Shown piece after piece: positions 1 through 7,890 of a DNA stretch of 49,625 bases. The notes beneath the pieces were generated by a model, which had not been told where the DNA came from, ran no database searches, and saw nothing but the letters and a program-made list of their open reading frames with translations. The stretch is from Parvibaculum sp040390855 (GTDB taxonomy: Bacteria; Pseudomonadota; Alphaproteobacteria; Parvibaculales; Parvibaculaceae), in NCBI GenBank assembly GCA_040390855.1, contig JAZJXO010000033.1:1-49625 (forward strand). The letters run 5' to 3'. The number at the start of each line of letters is the position of its first letter. Position 1 is the first letter of the stretch. The position numbers and the translations under genes are program-made.

Positions 1-1
1 A

Positions 2-343
2 AATGCTCCTCTAAGCCGCTACAAAACGAGTGCCAAATGTTCTGACGACGGACACTTACAGACCAAACCAGGCATCCTGATCCGTCGCGCTGTTGGGTTG
101 ATCCATGTCATAGACACAAAATGGAACGGAATTTCATCTAGGGTCGATGATCCCACACAGGGCGTTTTGCAAAGTGACGTGTATCAGATGATGGCCGACG
201 CACTGTTCTATCGCGTGCCTTGCCTTACACTCCTGTACCCGCATCATCCAAGGCTGGGTGAGGAAGATGCCATTCATGCTCGACTGAATAAAGTGGCGGC
301 AGGTCAACTACGACAAGCTAACGACGGAGGAACGCGCCGCTGA
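2..343 (+). CDS. McrC-like restriction subunit, C-terminal fragment (partial at left edge)
   Basis: The reading frame is open from the first bases of the window, so the gene begins outside it. The visible ~113 residues contain KPGILIRR, then HVIDTKWNGI, QSDVYQMMADALFY and LTLLYPHH. These match the nuclease-like core of McrC, the partner of the McrB GTPase in modification-dependent restriction, where the D-x-K of the DTKW segment and the Q-x-D-x-YQ segment are characteristic. Known McrC proteins continue some 40 residues past the LLYPH segment. Here the frame ends about 30 residues later in a tail (QANDGGTRR) that does not look like the family, so the 3' end is probably degraded. A different frame at 288-377 reads KWRQVNYDKLTTEERAADLA and stops at 375-377. 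It looks protein-like and may be the displaced tail of this or another gene. Whether mcrB lies to the left cannot be seen. Confidence 0.6.
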   Translation, partial: NAPLSRYKTSAKCSDDGHLQTKPGILIRRAVGLIHVIDTKWNGISSRVDDPTQGVLQSDVYQMMADALFYRVPCLTLLYPHHPRLGEEDAIHARLNKVAAGQLRQANDGGTRR

Positions 344-377
344 TCTGGCCAAGCTGGAGCGCGCATTATTTGGGTGA

Positions 378-755
378 GGGCTGGCAGCAAATTGTTGGTC
401 AAGTTTTAGGCCATGAAAGCGCTGTCGCTCCCACACTTAAGACGCCCGTCAGCGAATGCACGAAAATACCACTAATCGTGATGGGCTGACCTAGAAAATA
501 CCAAATCTTGTGGTTTTTTCGACAAAATGACGAAATCTGACTGGAAGTTTTCAATTTATTGAGTACGATGACCACCAATATTCAGGCGTAAACAATTGGG
601 GGCGAATTTCACTCGTAAACGCCTGCAAGTTTACGAAATTTGGTTGGGTGAGGTGTGAACTCATGATTGCGGAAGTGAAGCACTATCATCCAACACACGG
701 TTTACGACTTCACCGTCCTATAATGCCAATAAAGTTGGCAGCTATCCACAACTAT
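378..755. other. AT-rich stretch without recognisable genes
   Basis: No open frame longer than about 40 codons with protein-like content is visible on either strand. The composition is clearly more AT-rich than the rest of the window, which suggests decayed or recently acquired DNA. It contains a perfect 7-bp inverted repeat, CGTAAAC at 614-620 and GTTTACG at 629-635 with an 8-bp spacer. A further direct copy of GCGTAAAC lies at 584-591. Confidence 0.5.
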
Positions 756-842
756 TGTCATTGCCGGGCTTGACCCGGCAATCCAGTGACGCAGACTCCG
801 AATGCACGGCTCTGGATGCTCGGATCAAGTCCGAGCATGACG
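756..842. repeat. REP-like inverted repeat pair
   Basis: Two related hairpin units face each other. The left unit (757-786) has the stem TGCCGGG / CCCGGCA. The right unit (812-842) has TGCTCGG / CCGAGCA. The right unit read on the other strand begins TCATGCTCGGACTTG and ends ATCCAG, paralleling TCATTGCCGGGCTTG...ATCCAG on the left. This is the bipartite layout of dispersed REP/BIME-like repeats common in alphaproteobacterial genomes. Shorter relatives sit at 2234-2264 and 7797-7820. It lies just before the small frameshifted gene at 865. Confidence 0.75.
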
Positions 843-864
843 TGGTGGAGAGTAGGAAAGCAAC

Positions 865-1211
865 GTGGAACTCAAACAGTTTGTTGCCAATGCGCTGGTG
901 GAAATTTGTGATGCCGTCGACACCGCACGAGAGCAGGTCACGAAAAAAACGGGAATGGCAATTGCGCCCGGTAGCCTAAATGGAAAAACAAACAGAGAAC
1001 CATCGCTGATCGAATTTGATATTTCTGTTGTTGTGTCAGAGACGACTAGCAAAAAGGTGATGGTTCAGCAGGAGTTTCGGCGAAGATAAGTATAGTTTCG
1101 GCTGACGTGAGTGTGAGTGGGTCAGCGGACAGAGCTTCCTCATCCGAAAGCCAACAGAAAATTCGTTTCTCCGTGCCTGTCTATTTTCAGGCAAGGTTCG
1201 ACAAAAGGTAA
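865..1211 (+). pseudogene. Small conserved protein of unknown function, split by a -1 frameshift
   Basis: The frame opens at a GTG (865) preceded by AGGAAAG. It reads MELKQFVANALVEICDAV, then IEFDISVVVSE, and would stop at 1089 with an unlikely tail. From 1056 the -1 frame reads GDGSAGVSAKISIVSADV and later QQKIRFSVPVYFQ, ending at TAA 1209-1211. Joined, the two parts give one coherent ~115-residue protein: an N-terminal helix, an EFDV-like strand, a Gly/Ser-rich segment and a closing FSVPV strand. I recall small proteins of this layout (MELK start, IEFDV, RIKFSVPV end) in accessory regions, but know no function. The break lies at a run of five A followed by G (1051-1056). One lost A explains it, although slippage on AAAAAG could also rejoin the frames. 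The stop is 5 bp from the nrdB start codon. Confidence 0.65.
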
Positions 1212-1216
1212 CGCCC

Positions 1217-2176
1217 ATGTCACTTCTCGAAGAACGCCTCGTCTACAAGCCCTTCCGCTATCCCTGGGCCTATGACGCATGGCTGACGCAGCAGCGCATC
1301 CATTGGCTGCCCGAGGAAGTGCCGCTGGCCGATGACGTCAAAGACTGGGCGAAGAAACTCACACCGGGCGAGCGCAATCTGCTCACGCAAATTTTCCGCT
1401 TCTTCGTGCAGGCCGACGTTGAAGTCAACAACTGCTACATGAAGCATTATTCCGGCATCTTCAAACCCACCGAAGTCGCCATGATGCTCAGCGCTTTCTC
1501 CAACATGGAGACGGTGCATATTTCCGCCTATTCGCATCTGCTCGACACAATCGGCATCCCCGAAGCCGAATACGAAGCCTTCATGAAATACAAGGAAATG
1601 AAGGACAAGTTCGACTACATGCGCGAATGGGGCATGACGACGAAAAGAGACATCGCCAAAACGCTTGCGGTCTTTGGGGCCTTCACCGAAGGCGTGCAGT
1701 TGTTTGCATCTTTCGCGATCCTGATGAACTTCCCGCGCTTCAACAAGATGAAGGGCATGGGCCAGATCATCACATGGTCAGTGCGCGACGAAACGCTGCA
1801 CACCAATTCCATCGTCAAACTCTTTCGCACCTTCATCGACGAAAACCGCGAAATCTGGGACGAAGAATTGCAGCGCGACATCTATAAAGCCTGCGAGACG
1901 ATCATCCATCACGAAGACGCCTTCATCGACTTGGCGTTTGAAATGGGCAGCATCGAGGGCCTCACCGGTCAGGACGTGAAGAACTACATTCGCTACATCG
2001 CCGACCGCCGCCTGACGCAGCTTGCTTTGCAGCCCATTTACCGCACGGACAAAAACCCGTTGCCCTGGATGGACGAAATGCTGAACGGCATCGAGCACGC
2101 CAACTTCTTCGAAAACCGCGCCACCGAATATTCCAAAGCCTCCACCAAAGGCACATGGGATGAGGCTTTCGACTGA
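1217..2176 (+). CDS. nrdB: Class I ribonucleotide reductase, beta (R2) subunit
   Basis: The product (319 aa) houses the di-iron/tyrosyl-radical cofactor that the catalytic alpha subunit needs to reduce ribonucleotides to deoxyribonucleotides in the cytoplasm. The expected ligands are visible: a carboxylate in QADVEV (~66-70), E98 and H101 in METVH, E158 in TEGV, and E192 and H195 in DETLH. Y105 sits four residues after H101, where the radical tyrosine of class Ia enzymes lies. Length is in the usual 310-380 range. The ATG at 1217 is preceded by AGGTAA. No nrdA is seen nearby, so the partner is encoded elsewhere. Immediately upstream is accessory DNA with a broken gene ending 5 bp before this start, so the promoter must lie in or before that DNA. 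It is the first clearly chromosomal housekeeping gene in the window. Confidence 0.95.
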   Translation: MSLLEERLVYKPFRYPWAYDAWLTQQRIHWLPEEVPLADDVKDWAKKLTPGERNLLTQIFRFFVQADVEVNNCYMKHYSGIFKPTEVAMMLSAFSNMETVHISAYSHLLDTIGIPEAEYEAFMKYKEMKDKFDYMREWGMTTKRDIAKTLAVFGAFTEGVQLFASFAILMNFPRFNKMKGMGQIITWSVRDETLHTNSIVKLFRTFIDENREIWDEELQRDIYKACETIIHHEDAFIDLAFEMGSIEGLTGQDVKNYIRYIADRRLTQLALQPIYRTDKNPLPWMDEMLNGIEHANFFENRATEYSKASTKGTWDEAFD

Positions 2177-2233
2177 TATTTTCTTCTTTCCCCCCGCCTC
2201 TCGTAGAGTCAGGGGGAAGGTCTTTCTTGCTTT

Positions 2234-2264
2234 CGTCATTGCGAGTGTGAGCAAAGCAATCCAG
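2234..2264. repeat. REP-like short palindromic repeat
   Basis: The sequence starts CGTCATTGCGAG and ends GCAAAGCAATCCAG, forming an imperfect ATTGC...GCAAT hairpin in the gap between nrdB and the EamA gene. It is the same family as the copy at 7797-7820 and is related to the pair at 756-842. Confidence 0.7.
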
Positions 2265-2300
2265 TCTGAGCCGACTGTCACAACCGGAGCCGGACGCGAC

Positions 2301-2729
2301 ATGTCCCTCACCACCAACTGGCTCTTCTGGGCAATGCTGTCCGCCACCTTCGCCGCCCTCACCGCCATTTTTGCCAAGGTCGGCATCGAGCACATTGACT
2401 CAGACCTCGCGACCTTCATCCGCACCGTCGTCATCCTCGTCTCCCTCGGCCTTGTCCTCGCCGCACGCGGCATCTTTACCGAAGCCGGTCCCGTCAGCGC
2501 TCGCACATGGACCTTCCTCGTCCTCTCCGGCCTCGCCACCGGCGCGTCATGGCTATGTTATTTCCGCGCGCTGAAACTCGGCGACGCGGCTCAAGTCGCC
2601 CCCATCGACAAACTCTCCGTCGTCCTCGTCGCGCTCTTTGCCGTGACCTTTCTCGGCGAAAGCCTGACGCCGCTGAAATGGCTCGGCATCGCCCTTATCG
2701 GCCTCGGCGCGATCTTCGTGGCCCTGTAA
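2301..2729 (+). CDS. Half-size EamA/DMT-family membrane transporter
   Basis: The 142-residue protein has about five hydrophobic segments, starting LFWAMLSATFAALTAIFAKV and ending LIGLGAIFVAL. The pattern, with GESLTPLKWLGIALIGLGA near the C-terminus, is that of a single EamA repeat of the drug/metabolite transporter superfamily. Full-length members carry two such repeats; 140-residue members exist and work as dimers. The substrate cannot be told from the sequence. An in-frame extension upstream to 2160 overlaps nrdB and reads through the palindromic repeat, so I place the start at the ATG at 2301, with a weak GGAG about 11 bases before it. It lies between nrdB and the GH17-like gene in the same direction. 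Confidence 0.8.
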   Translation: MSLTTNWLFWAMLSATFAALTAIFAKVGIEHIDSDLATFIRTVVILVSLGLVLAARGIFTEAGPVSARTWTFLVLSGLATGASWLCYFRALKLGDAAQVAPIDKLSVVLVALFAVTFLGESLTPLKWLGIALIGLGAIFVAL

Positions 2730-2776
2730 AGAATCCGTAACTAGCCCCGTCCGCCGGAACCTCCTAAGCTCCCCCC

Positions 2777-3739
2777 ATGCAAAAAATCATCTTGAGCCTC
2801 ATCGCCCTCATCCTCACGCCAACGCTGGCGGCCGCCGACCCCTGCGCGCCCCGCGCACCCGTTGCGCCTGCGCTTGCCCGTCTCGAAACCGCGATGGCGA
2901 CAAACGGCTTCATCGCCTATAACCCGACCGAGCTTAAAGTTATCGACGGCGACATCACTGTGGCGAGCGCCGACAGCATCCGCGCCGACCTCAAGGCGCT
3001 GCGTCCCCATTTCGATGCGCTCATCACCTATTCGGCGCGCGACGGCAACGAGCATGTCGCCGACATCGCCGAAGAGCTTGGCTTCAAGGCACTTATCATC
3101 GGTCTCTGGACACCCGCCGATACGGAAGAAATCCGCAACGCCGTCGCCATGGCCAAAGCGCATCCGAAACTCGTCGTCGGCATTTCGCTCGGCAACGAGA
3201 TCGTGCTCGCCAATCGCGGCAAATGGAAAAACATGGGCTCCTACGTGGCGCAGATGCGCGTACGCCTGCCCAACATGCCGCTCACAGTCACGGAGCCTTT
3301 CGCGCAATTCCTCGAAGACGACGCGCGCCAGACGTTGCCTTCCCTTGATTTCATGCTGGTGAACATCCACCCGATTTTCGAAGACTGGTTCCAGTCCGCA
3401 CCGCCCGCCAACTGGGCCGATTTCGTGGTGAAAGTGACGGACAAGCTCGCCGCCAAATTTTGCGGTCCCATCCTCGTCAAAGAAACCGGCGTACCCACAG
3501 GCCCGGCCGACCTTGGCTTCACGCCGGATAAGCAGGCCGCCTTCTGGCGCGAGCTTGAAAAGCAGATGCCCGCCACCAAATCCCGTGCCTTTGGTTATTT
3601 CGCGGCGTTTGATGCCCCTTGGCGCGTCTTCGATTTCAACCCCGTCGGCGGCCACCGCCCCGAAGAGGCGTTTTGGGGCTTTATGACAGAAAAGCGCGAA
3701 CCGAAACCCGCGCTGACAGGCTTGTCCAAGCGGCCCTGA
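2777..3739 (+). CDS. Secreted glycoside hydrolase family 17-like protein
   Basis: The 320-residue product begins with a typical signal peptide (KIILSLIALILTPTLAAA) and so is probably periplasmic or secreted. It resembles the family 17 fold of beta-1,3-glucanases and glucosyltransferases. GISLGNEIVL carries the likely acid/base E141, and LVKETGVPT the likely nucleophile E236, at the ends of two strands as expected for a TIM barrel. FAAFDAPW near 283-290 matches the FEAFDQPWK segment in the GH17 part of the membrane fusion protein at 41955-44684, so both may act on the same beta-glucan. The gene is 62 bp before the MFS carrier and could be cotranscribed. No strong ribosome site is seen before the ATG. 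Hydrolysis versus transglycosylation is undecided. Confidence 0.78.
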   Translation: MQKIILSLIALILTPTLAAADPCAPRAPVAPALARLETAMATNGFIAYNPTELKVIDGDITVASADSIRADLKALRPHFDALITYSARDGNEHVADIAEELGFKALIIGLWTPADTEEIRNAVAMAKAHPKLVVGISLGNEIVLANRGKWKNMGSYVAQMRVRLPNMPLTVTEPFAQFLEDDARQTLPSLDFMLVNIHPIFEDWFQSAPPANWADFVVKVTDKLAAKFCGPILVKETGVPTGPADLGFTPDKQAAFWRELEKQMPATKSRAFGYFAAFDAPWRVFDFNPVGGHRPEEAFWGFMTEKREPKPALTGLSKRP

Positions 3740-3801
3740 TCCCCCTTTGCCTCCCGCGCTCGCCTCCCTTATGGTCCCTCCACAATTGGGGAGCCAAGAA
3801 A

Positions 3802-5118
3802 ATGCCCGCGCCAAGCGCCACCCTGCTGACCGACACCGAACGCCGCCTCTTTGCCCGCGCGGCGCGGCGTATCATTCCGGTGATGATCATCCTCTACACG
3901 ATCAGCTTCCTTGATCGTGTGAATGTCGGCTTTGCCGCGCTTGAGATGAACAAAGACCTCGGCTTCACGTCGGAAATTTTCGGCTTCGGCGTCGGCATTT
4001 TCTTCATCGGTTATTTCATTTTCGAAGTCCCCTCCAACGTCGTCATAGAAAAACTCGGTGCGCGTCTCTGGATCTGCCGCATCATGCTCACATGGGGGCT
4101 GATCTCCGGCGCCATGGCTTTCGTGACCACGCCCACGAGCTTCTATATTCTGCGCTTCCTGCTCGGTGCGGCAGAGGCAGGCTTTGCCCCCGGCATGATC
4201 CTCTACCTCACCTATTGGTTCCCCGCCGATCAGCGCGCGCGTCTCTATGGCACCTATTTCATAGCCATCCCGCTCGCCTCCGTCATCGGTGCGCCGTTCT
4301 CCTCATGGCTCCTGCAATTCAACGGACATTTGGGACTTCACGGCTGGCAATGGATGTTCCTCATCGAAGCCGTCCCCGCGCTCATCATGGGCGTTGCCGT
4401 CCTCCGGCTTCTCCCTGACGGCCCGTCCAAAGCGAATTGGCTCACGACGGACGAAAAGCGTGTCATAGCCGAATGCCTCTCGCGTGATCGCGCCGCGACG
4501 CATATCGACGCGCAGCACGCGCTCTGGCCCGCGCTCAAGGATGCGCGTGTTCTCCTCATGTGCCTCATCTACTTCGCCATCGTCATCGGCCTCTACGGCA
4601 TTTCTTTCTGGCTGCCGCAAATGGTGAAGGGCAATGGCTTCAGCAACATAGAAACCGGTTGGCTCGTCTCCGCCGTCTATGTTGTTGCTGCGCTGGCGAT
4701 GCCGCTCTGGGGTCGCTCCTCCGACAAATACCAGGAACGCATCTGGCACACGGTCGCGCCTTGTCTCCTCGCCGCTGCTGGTTTCGCAGGTGGCGCCTAT
4801 TTTGAGGCGACGCCGCTGATCATCCTCTCGCTTGGCCTCGCCGCCATTGGTACCTATGTGTCCATTGTTCCCTTCTGGGCAATTCCGCCGGTCTTCCTGT
4901 CGGGCACAGCCGCCGCAGGCGGCATCGCGCTCATCAATTCCACAGGTAATCTCGGCGGCTTCGTCGGGCCCTATATTGTCGGCTATGTGAAGGACCTCAC
5001 GCATAGCTACACCGCAGGCATCTACGCCCTCTCTGCATCTCTCGTCATCGCCGCCGCCTTGACCTTCGCCATGCGTGCGCTTCTAGGGCGTCGCGCTGCG
5101 CTCTCGCGCCTGACCTGA
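3802..5118 (+). CDS. MFS transporter, anion:cation symporter (ACS) type
   Basis: The 438-residue integral membrane protein has twelve hydrophobic segments. The sequence after segment 1 (TISFLDRVNVGFAALEMNKD) and the segment-2 region GYFIFEVPSNVVIEKLGAR are hallmarks of the ACS subfamily, which takes up organic anions such as tartrate, phthalate or glucarate by cation symport. The substrate is not predictable. The frame is open back to 3619, but that extension overlaps the GH17-like gene; the ATG at 3802 has GGGGAG eight bases upstream and starts the expected N-terminus. The next gene (substrate-binding protein) begins two bases after the stop, so the carrier and the ABC importer are probably one transcript. 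Confidence 0.88.
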   Translation: MPAPSATLLTDTERRLFARAARRIIPVMIILYTISFLDRVNVGFAALEMNKDLGFTSEIFGFGVGIFFIGYFIFEVPSNVVIEKLGARLWICRIMLTWGLISGAMAFVTTPTSFYILRFLLGAAEAGFAPGMILYLTYWFPADQRARLYGTYFIAIPLASVIGAPFSSWLLQFNGHLGLHGWQWMFLIEAVPALIMGVAVLRLLPDGPSKANWLTTDEKRVIAECLSRDRAATHIDAQHALWPALKDARVLLMCLIYFAIVIGLYGISFWLPQMVKGNGFSNIETGWLVSAVYVVAALAMPLWGRSSDKYQERIWHTVAPCLLAAAGFAGGAYFEATPLIILSLGLAAIGTYVSIVPFWAIPPVFLSGTAAAGGIALINSTGNLGGFVGPYIVGYVKDLTHSYTAGIYALSASLVIAAALTFAMRALLGRRAALSRLT

Positions 5119-5119
5119 C

Positions 5120-5956
5120 ATGAGAGCGCTGGTCCTCGTTCTTTTCGGTCTTCTCGCCGGCGCGAATGTGGCTCTGGCATCACCCCAACGCATTGTTTCG
5201 ATTAATCTCTGTACGGATATACTGGCCCTCGACCTCTCTAGCCCCGGTACATTGAAATCTGTCTTCCGTGTCGCGGCAGACGCCAGCGACAGCCCCGTCG
5301 CCGACAAAGCAGAAAATCTGCCGCTCAACAACGCGACCGCCGAAGACATCATGTCCTACAAGCCCGACCTCGTTCTGGCCCACGCTTATTCATCGCCCTT
5401 CACGCTCAAACTCCTGAAGCAGGCGAATATCCCCGTCGTGCAAATCAAAGACGCTGCAAGCTTTGCCGATGTCCGCTCAAACGTCCGCACCATCGCGGAC
5501 GCGATGGGCGTACCTGAAAAAGGCGAAGCAATAATCGCGCGATTTGATGCCGTGCTTGCCGCCTCCGCACGGCCCATGCGGGCCGACGCACCCCGTGCCG
5601 TCATCTATCAGGATTTGGGCGGAGCCGCCGCCGCCGATACGATCCTCGGCGCGTTGCTCACACATACCGGTTTCAAAAACGTCATCACGGCCGGCTCCAG
5701 CGGTGGCTTCGTTAATCTCACGATCGAAGACCTGATCAACACGCGCCCCCAGTTTGTTGCCATCGGCATCTACCGTCCGCTCCAGCCCTCGCTCGCCCAT
5801 GAGGTGCTCTCCCATCCGGCGCTCAAGGCCTATGTCGCCGCCCATGCCCGCAGCCTGAACCTTCCCGCCAAGCTCTGGACCTGCGGTTCGCCCTATGTCG
5901 CGGGAATAGCAACAGCACTTGCCGCCGCGCGCGACACCTATGCGGTGACGCAATGA
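5120..5956 (+). CDS. Periplasmic substrate-binding protein of a cobalamin/iron-chelate ABC importer (BtuF-like)
   Basis: The 278-residue product has a signal peptide ending near ALAS and then RIVSINLCTDILALDL, the opening strand typical of the BtuF/FhuD-like clamshell binding proteins. There is no lipobox cysteine, so it should be soluble in the periplasm. It would deliver ligand to the permease and ATPase encoded next: its stop overlaps the permease start by four bases (ATGA, 5953-5956). Ligands of this family include vitamin B12, ferric siderophores and heme. No B12 riboswitch or other telling regulatory element is visible upstream, so the ligand stays open. Confidence 0.85.
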   Translation: MRALVLVLFGLLAGANVALASPQRIVSINLCTDILALDLSSPGTLKSVFRVAADASDSPVADKAENLPLNNATAEDIMSYKPDLVLAHAYSSPFTLKLLKQANIPVVQIKDAASFADVRSNVRTIADAMGVPEKGEAIIARFDAVLAASARPMRADAPRAVIYQDLGGAAAADTILGALLTHTGFKNVITAGSSGGFVNLTIEDLINTRPQFVAIGIYRPLQPSLAHEVLSHPALKAYVAAHARSLNLPAKLWTCGSPYVAGIATALAAARDTYAVTQ

Positions 5957-6972
5957 CCAAAGGAAATGTGATCAGACGCGAGCCTTCATATCTCGTAGTC
6001 AACCTCGCGCTCGCCGCACTCGCCACCTTTTTCTTTGTGGCCTCCGTCTATGTCGGACGCGGCGGTGAACTCCTGTTTGCCAAACTCCACGCGCTCGACG
6101 AAACCGACCGCTCGCTTGCCTGGCTCATCCTCACCGAAGTTCGTCTGCCCCGCGCGTTGCTCGGCCTCGTCGTCGGCGCAACGCTTGGCCTCACCGGCGC
6201 AGGTCTTCAGGGCCTTTTGCGCAATCCGCTCGCTGAACCCGGCCTCATCGGTGCCTCGTCGGGTGCCGCCCTCGGCGCGGTGCTTGTGTTTTATTTCGGC
6301 TTCGCCGCAGGCGGTACCATGTTTGTGGCATTTGGTGGCGTCGCAGGTGCTCTCTCAAGCCTCGGCCTTCTATATCTCCTTGCGGGCCGTAATCCCTCGA
6401 TCACCACGATCATTCTCGCGGGCGTTGCCATCTCCGCCTTTGCGTCCGCCTTCACCTCGCTCGCCCTCTCGCTCGCTGCCTCGCCTTATGCGGTCTATGA
6501 AATCATCTTCTGGTTGCTGGGTTCTTTCACCGACCGCAGCATGGACCAGCTTTACTTCGCGCTGCCTTTCGTTGTTGCAGGTGCCGTGCTCGTCTTTGCG
6601 TCCGCCCGCGCGCTGGACGCGCTGACGCTGGGCGAAGACACAGCGACGAGCCTCGGCTTCAATCAGACGCGCGTGAAACTGCTCGTCATCATCGGCACCG
6701 GGCTTGCCGTTGGTGCGACGGTGGCGGTTGCAGGTGTCATCGGCTTTGTCGGCCTCGTCGTGCCCCATATCGTGCGGCCTTTGGTGGGCCACCAGCCCTC
6801 GCGCCTTCTTCTGCCGTCGGCGCTTGCGGGAGCCGCGCTTCTTCTCGCCGCTGACCTTCTCGTGCGCCTGCCGGTGAACGGTCCCGAACCCAAGCTCGGC
6901 GTCGTGACCTCGCTCATCGGCGCGCCTTTCTTCCTGTGGTTGATCCTGCGCACAAGGCGCGAGGCCCCATGA
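5953..6972 (+). CDS. ABC importer permease, FecCD/BtuC family
   Basis: The 339-residue protein has about ten transmembrane segments. LTEVRLPRALLGLVVGATLG, GLLRNPLAEPGLIGASSGA and FVGLVVPHIVRP are the conserved segments of the FecCD family; the last contains the loop that contacts the ATPase. It forms the membrane channel, as a dimer, for the ligand brought by the preceding binding protein. It overlaps both neighbours by four bases (ATGA at each junction), indicating translational coupling of the three-gene transporter. Confidence 0.92.
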   Translation: MTKGNVIRREPSYLVVNLALAALATFFFVASVYVGRGGELLFAKLHALDETDRSLAWLILTEVRLPRALLGLVVGATLGLTGAGLQGLLRNPLAEPGLIGASSGAALGAVLVFYFGFAAGGTMFVAFGGVAGALSSLGLLYLLAGRNPSITTIILAGVAISAFASAFTSLALSLAASPYAVYEIIFWLLGSFTDRSMDQLYFALPFVVAGAVLVFASARALDALTLGEDTATSLGFNQTRVKLLVIIGTGLAVGATVAVAGVIGFVGLVVPHIVRPLVGHQPSRLLLPSALAGAALLLAADLLVRLPVNGPEPKLGVVTSLIGAPFFLWLILRTRREAP

Positions 6973-7742
6973 CCCTCACCATTAAAAATCTTGATGCCGC
7001 CTTGGGCAACGCGCGCGTGCTCCGCGATGTGTCACTCACTTTTGCGTCGGCCAAATTTACTGGCCTCATCGGCCCCAACGGCGTCGGCAAAACAACATTG
7101 ATCAGGGCCGTCGCGGGCCTTATCCCGTATGAGGGCACCATCACGCTCGACGGCACAAGCATTGCCGATCTGCCCCCGCGCATCCGTGCGCAGAAAATTT
7201 CCTATCTCGCGCAGGCCTCCGAAAGCCACTGGCCACTCACCGTTGAGCGCGTCGTCGCCTTGGCCCGCCTGCCGCACATCGCGGCCTTCACGTCGCCGCA
7301 AGATGCCGACAACGCCGCCATCGCCTGCGCGATGAAACTTGCCGATGTCGAAACCATGCGCCACCGTGACGTGCTCACTCTCTCGGGCGGCGAGCGCGCC
7401 CGCGTGCTGCTTGCCCGTGCCTTGGCCGTCGAAGCCGACTTGTTGCTGGTCGACGAACCCGTCGCTGCGCTGGACCCGTTCCATCAACTCGGCGTCATGG
7501 AGGGTCTTGTGAGCTATGCCGCCTCCGGTCATACCGTCGTCGCCGTGCTCCACGACCTGTCGCTGGCCGCCCGCTTCTGCGACGAGCTCGTCTTGTTAAA
7601 CGAAGGCAAAGTCCACGTGCAGGGCACACCCGCTCAAGTGCTGACGCGTGAAAACATGGCGACGGTCTATCGTGTGGATGCTCAAATCGCAGAGCAGGGC
7701 GGCATTCTCACGGTTGTTCCAAAAAGCCAACTCCAGATATAA
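6969..7742 (+). CDS. ABC importer ATP-binding subunit (BtuD/FecE type)
   Basis: The 257-residue protein energises the preceding permease. Walker A is GPNGVGKTT (~34-42), the signature is LSGGERARVLLARAL, Walker B is LLLVDEPVAALD, and the switch histidine is in AVLHDLS. The C-terminal segment QGTPAQVLTRENMATVYRV is typical of the siderophore/B12 branch. The start is the ATG at 6969, overlapping the permease stop. The gene is the last of the operon; a small palindromic repeat lies 54 bp downstream. Confidence 0.94.
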   Translation: MTLTIKNLDAALGNARVLRDVSLTFASAKFTGLIGPNGVGKTTLIRAVAGLIPYEGTITLDGTSIADLPPRIRAQKISYLAQASESHWPLTVERVVALARLPHIAAFTSPQDADNAAIACAMKLADVETMRHRDVLTLSGGERARVLLARALAVEADLLLVDEPVAALDPFHQLGVMEGLVSYAASGHTVVAVLHDLSLAARFCDELVLLNEGKVHVQGTPAQVLTRENMATVYRVDAQIAEQGGILTVVPKSQLQI

Positions 7743-7796
7743 ATCTCGCCTCGGCCTTGCGACTGGATAACAAAAAGCGCGGGGATTTCCCTGTTT

Positions 7797-7820
7797 CGTC
7801 ATTGCGAGCGAAGCAATCCG
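7797..7820. repeat. REP-like short palindromic repeat
   Basis: CGTCATTGCGAGCGAAGCAATCC forms a compact ATTGC...GCAAT hairpin in the 148-bp gap between the ABC operon and the antiporter gene. It matches the unit at 2234-2264 in both arms. Confidence 0.75.
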
Positions 7821-7890
7821 TCCTCCCCCTTCCCCCATCCGGAACTTTCAGCCAAACTTCCATCGGCTTTTCCTATCAGCATCGGCCCTC

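Noticed and set aside
1051..1056. Programmed -1 frameshifting as the firm explanation for the gene before nrdB
   Set aside because: The run is C-AAAAA-G rather than the full A-AAA-AAG heptamer and no stimulatory stem-loop is evident; kept only as an option next to a one-base deletion.
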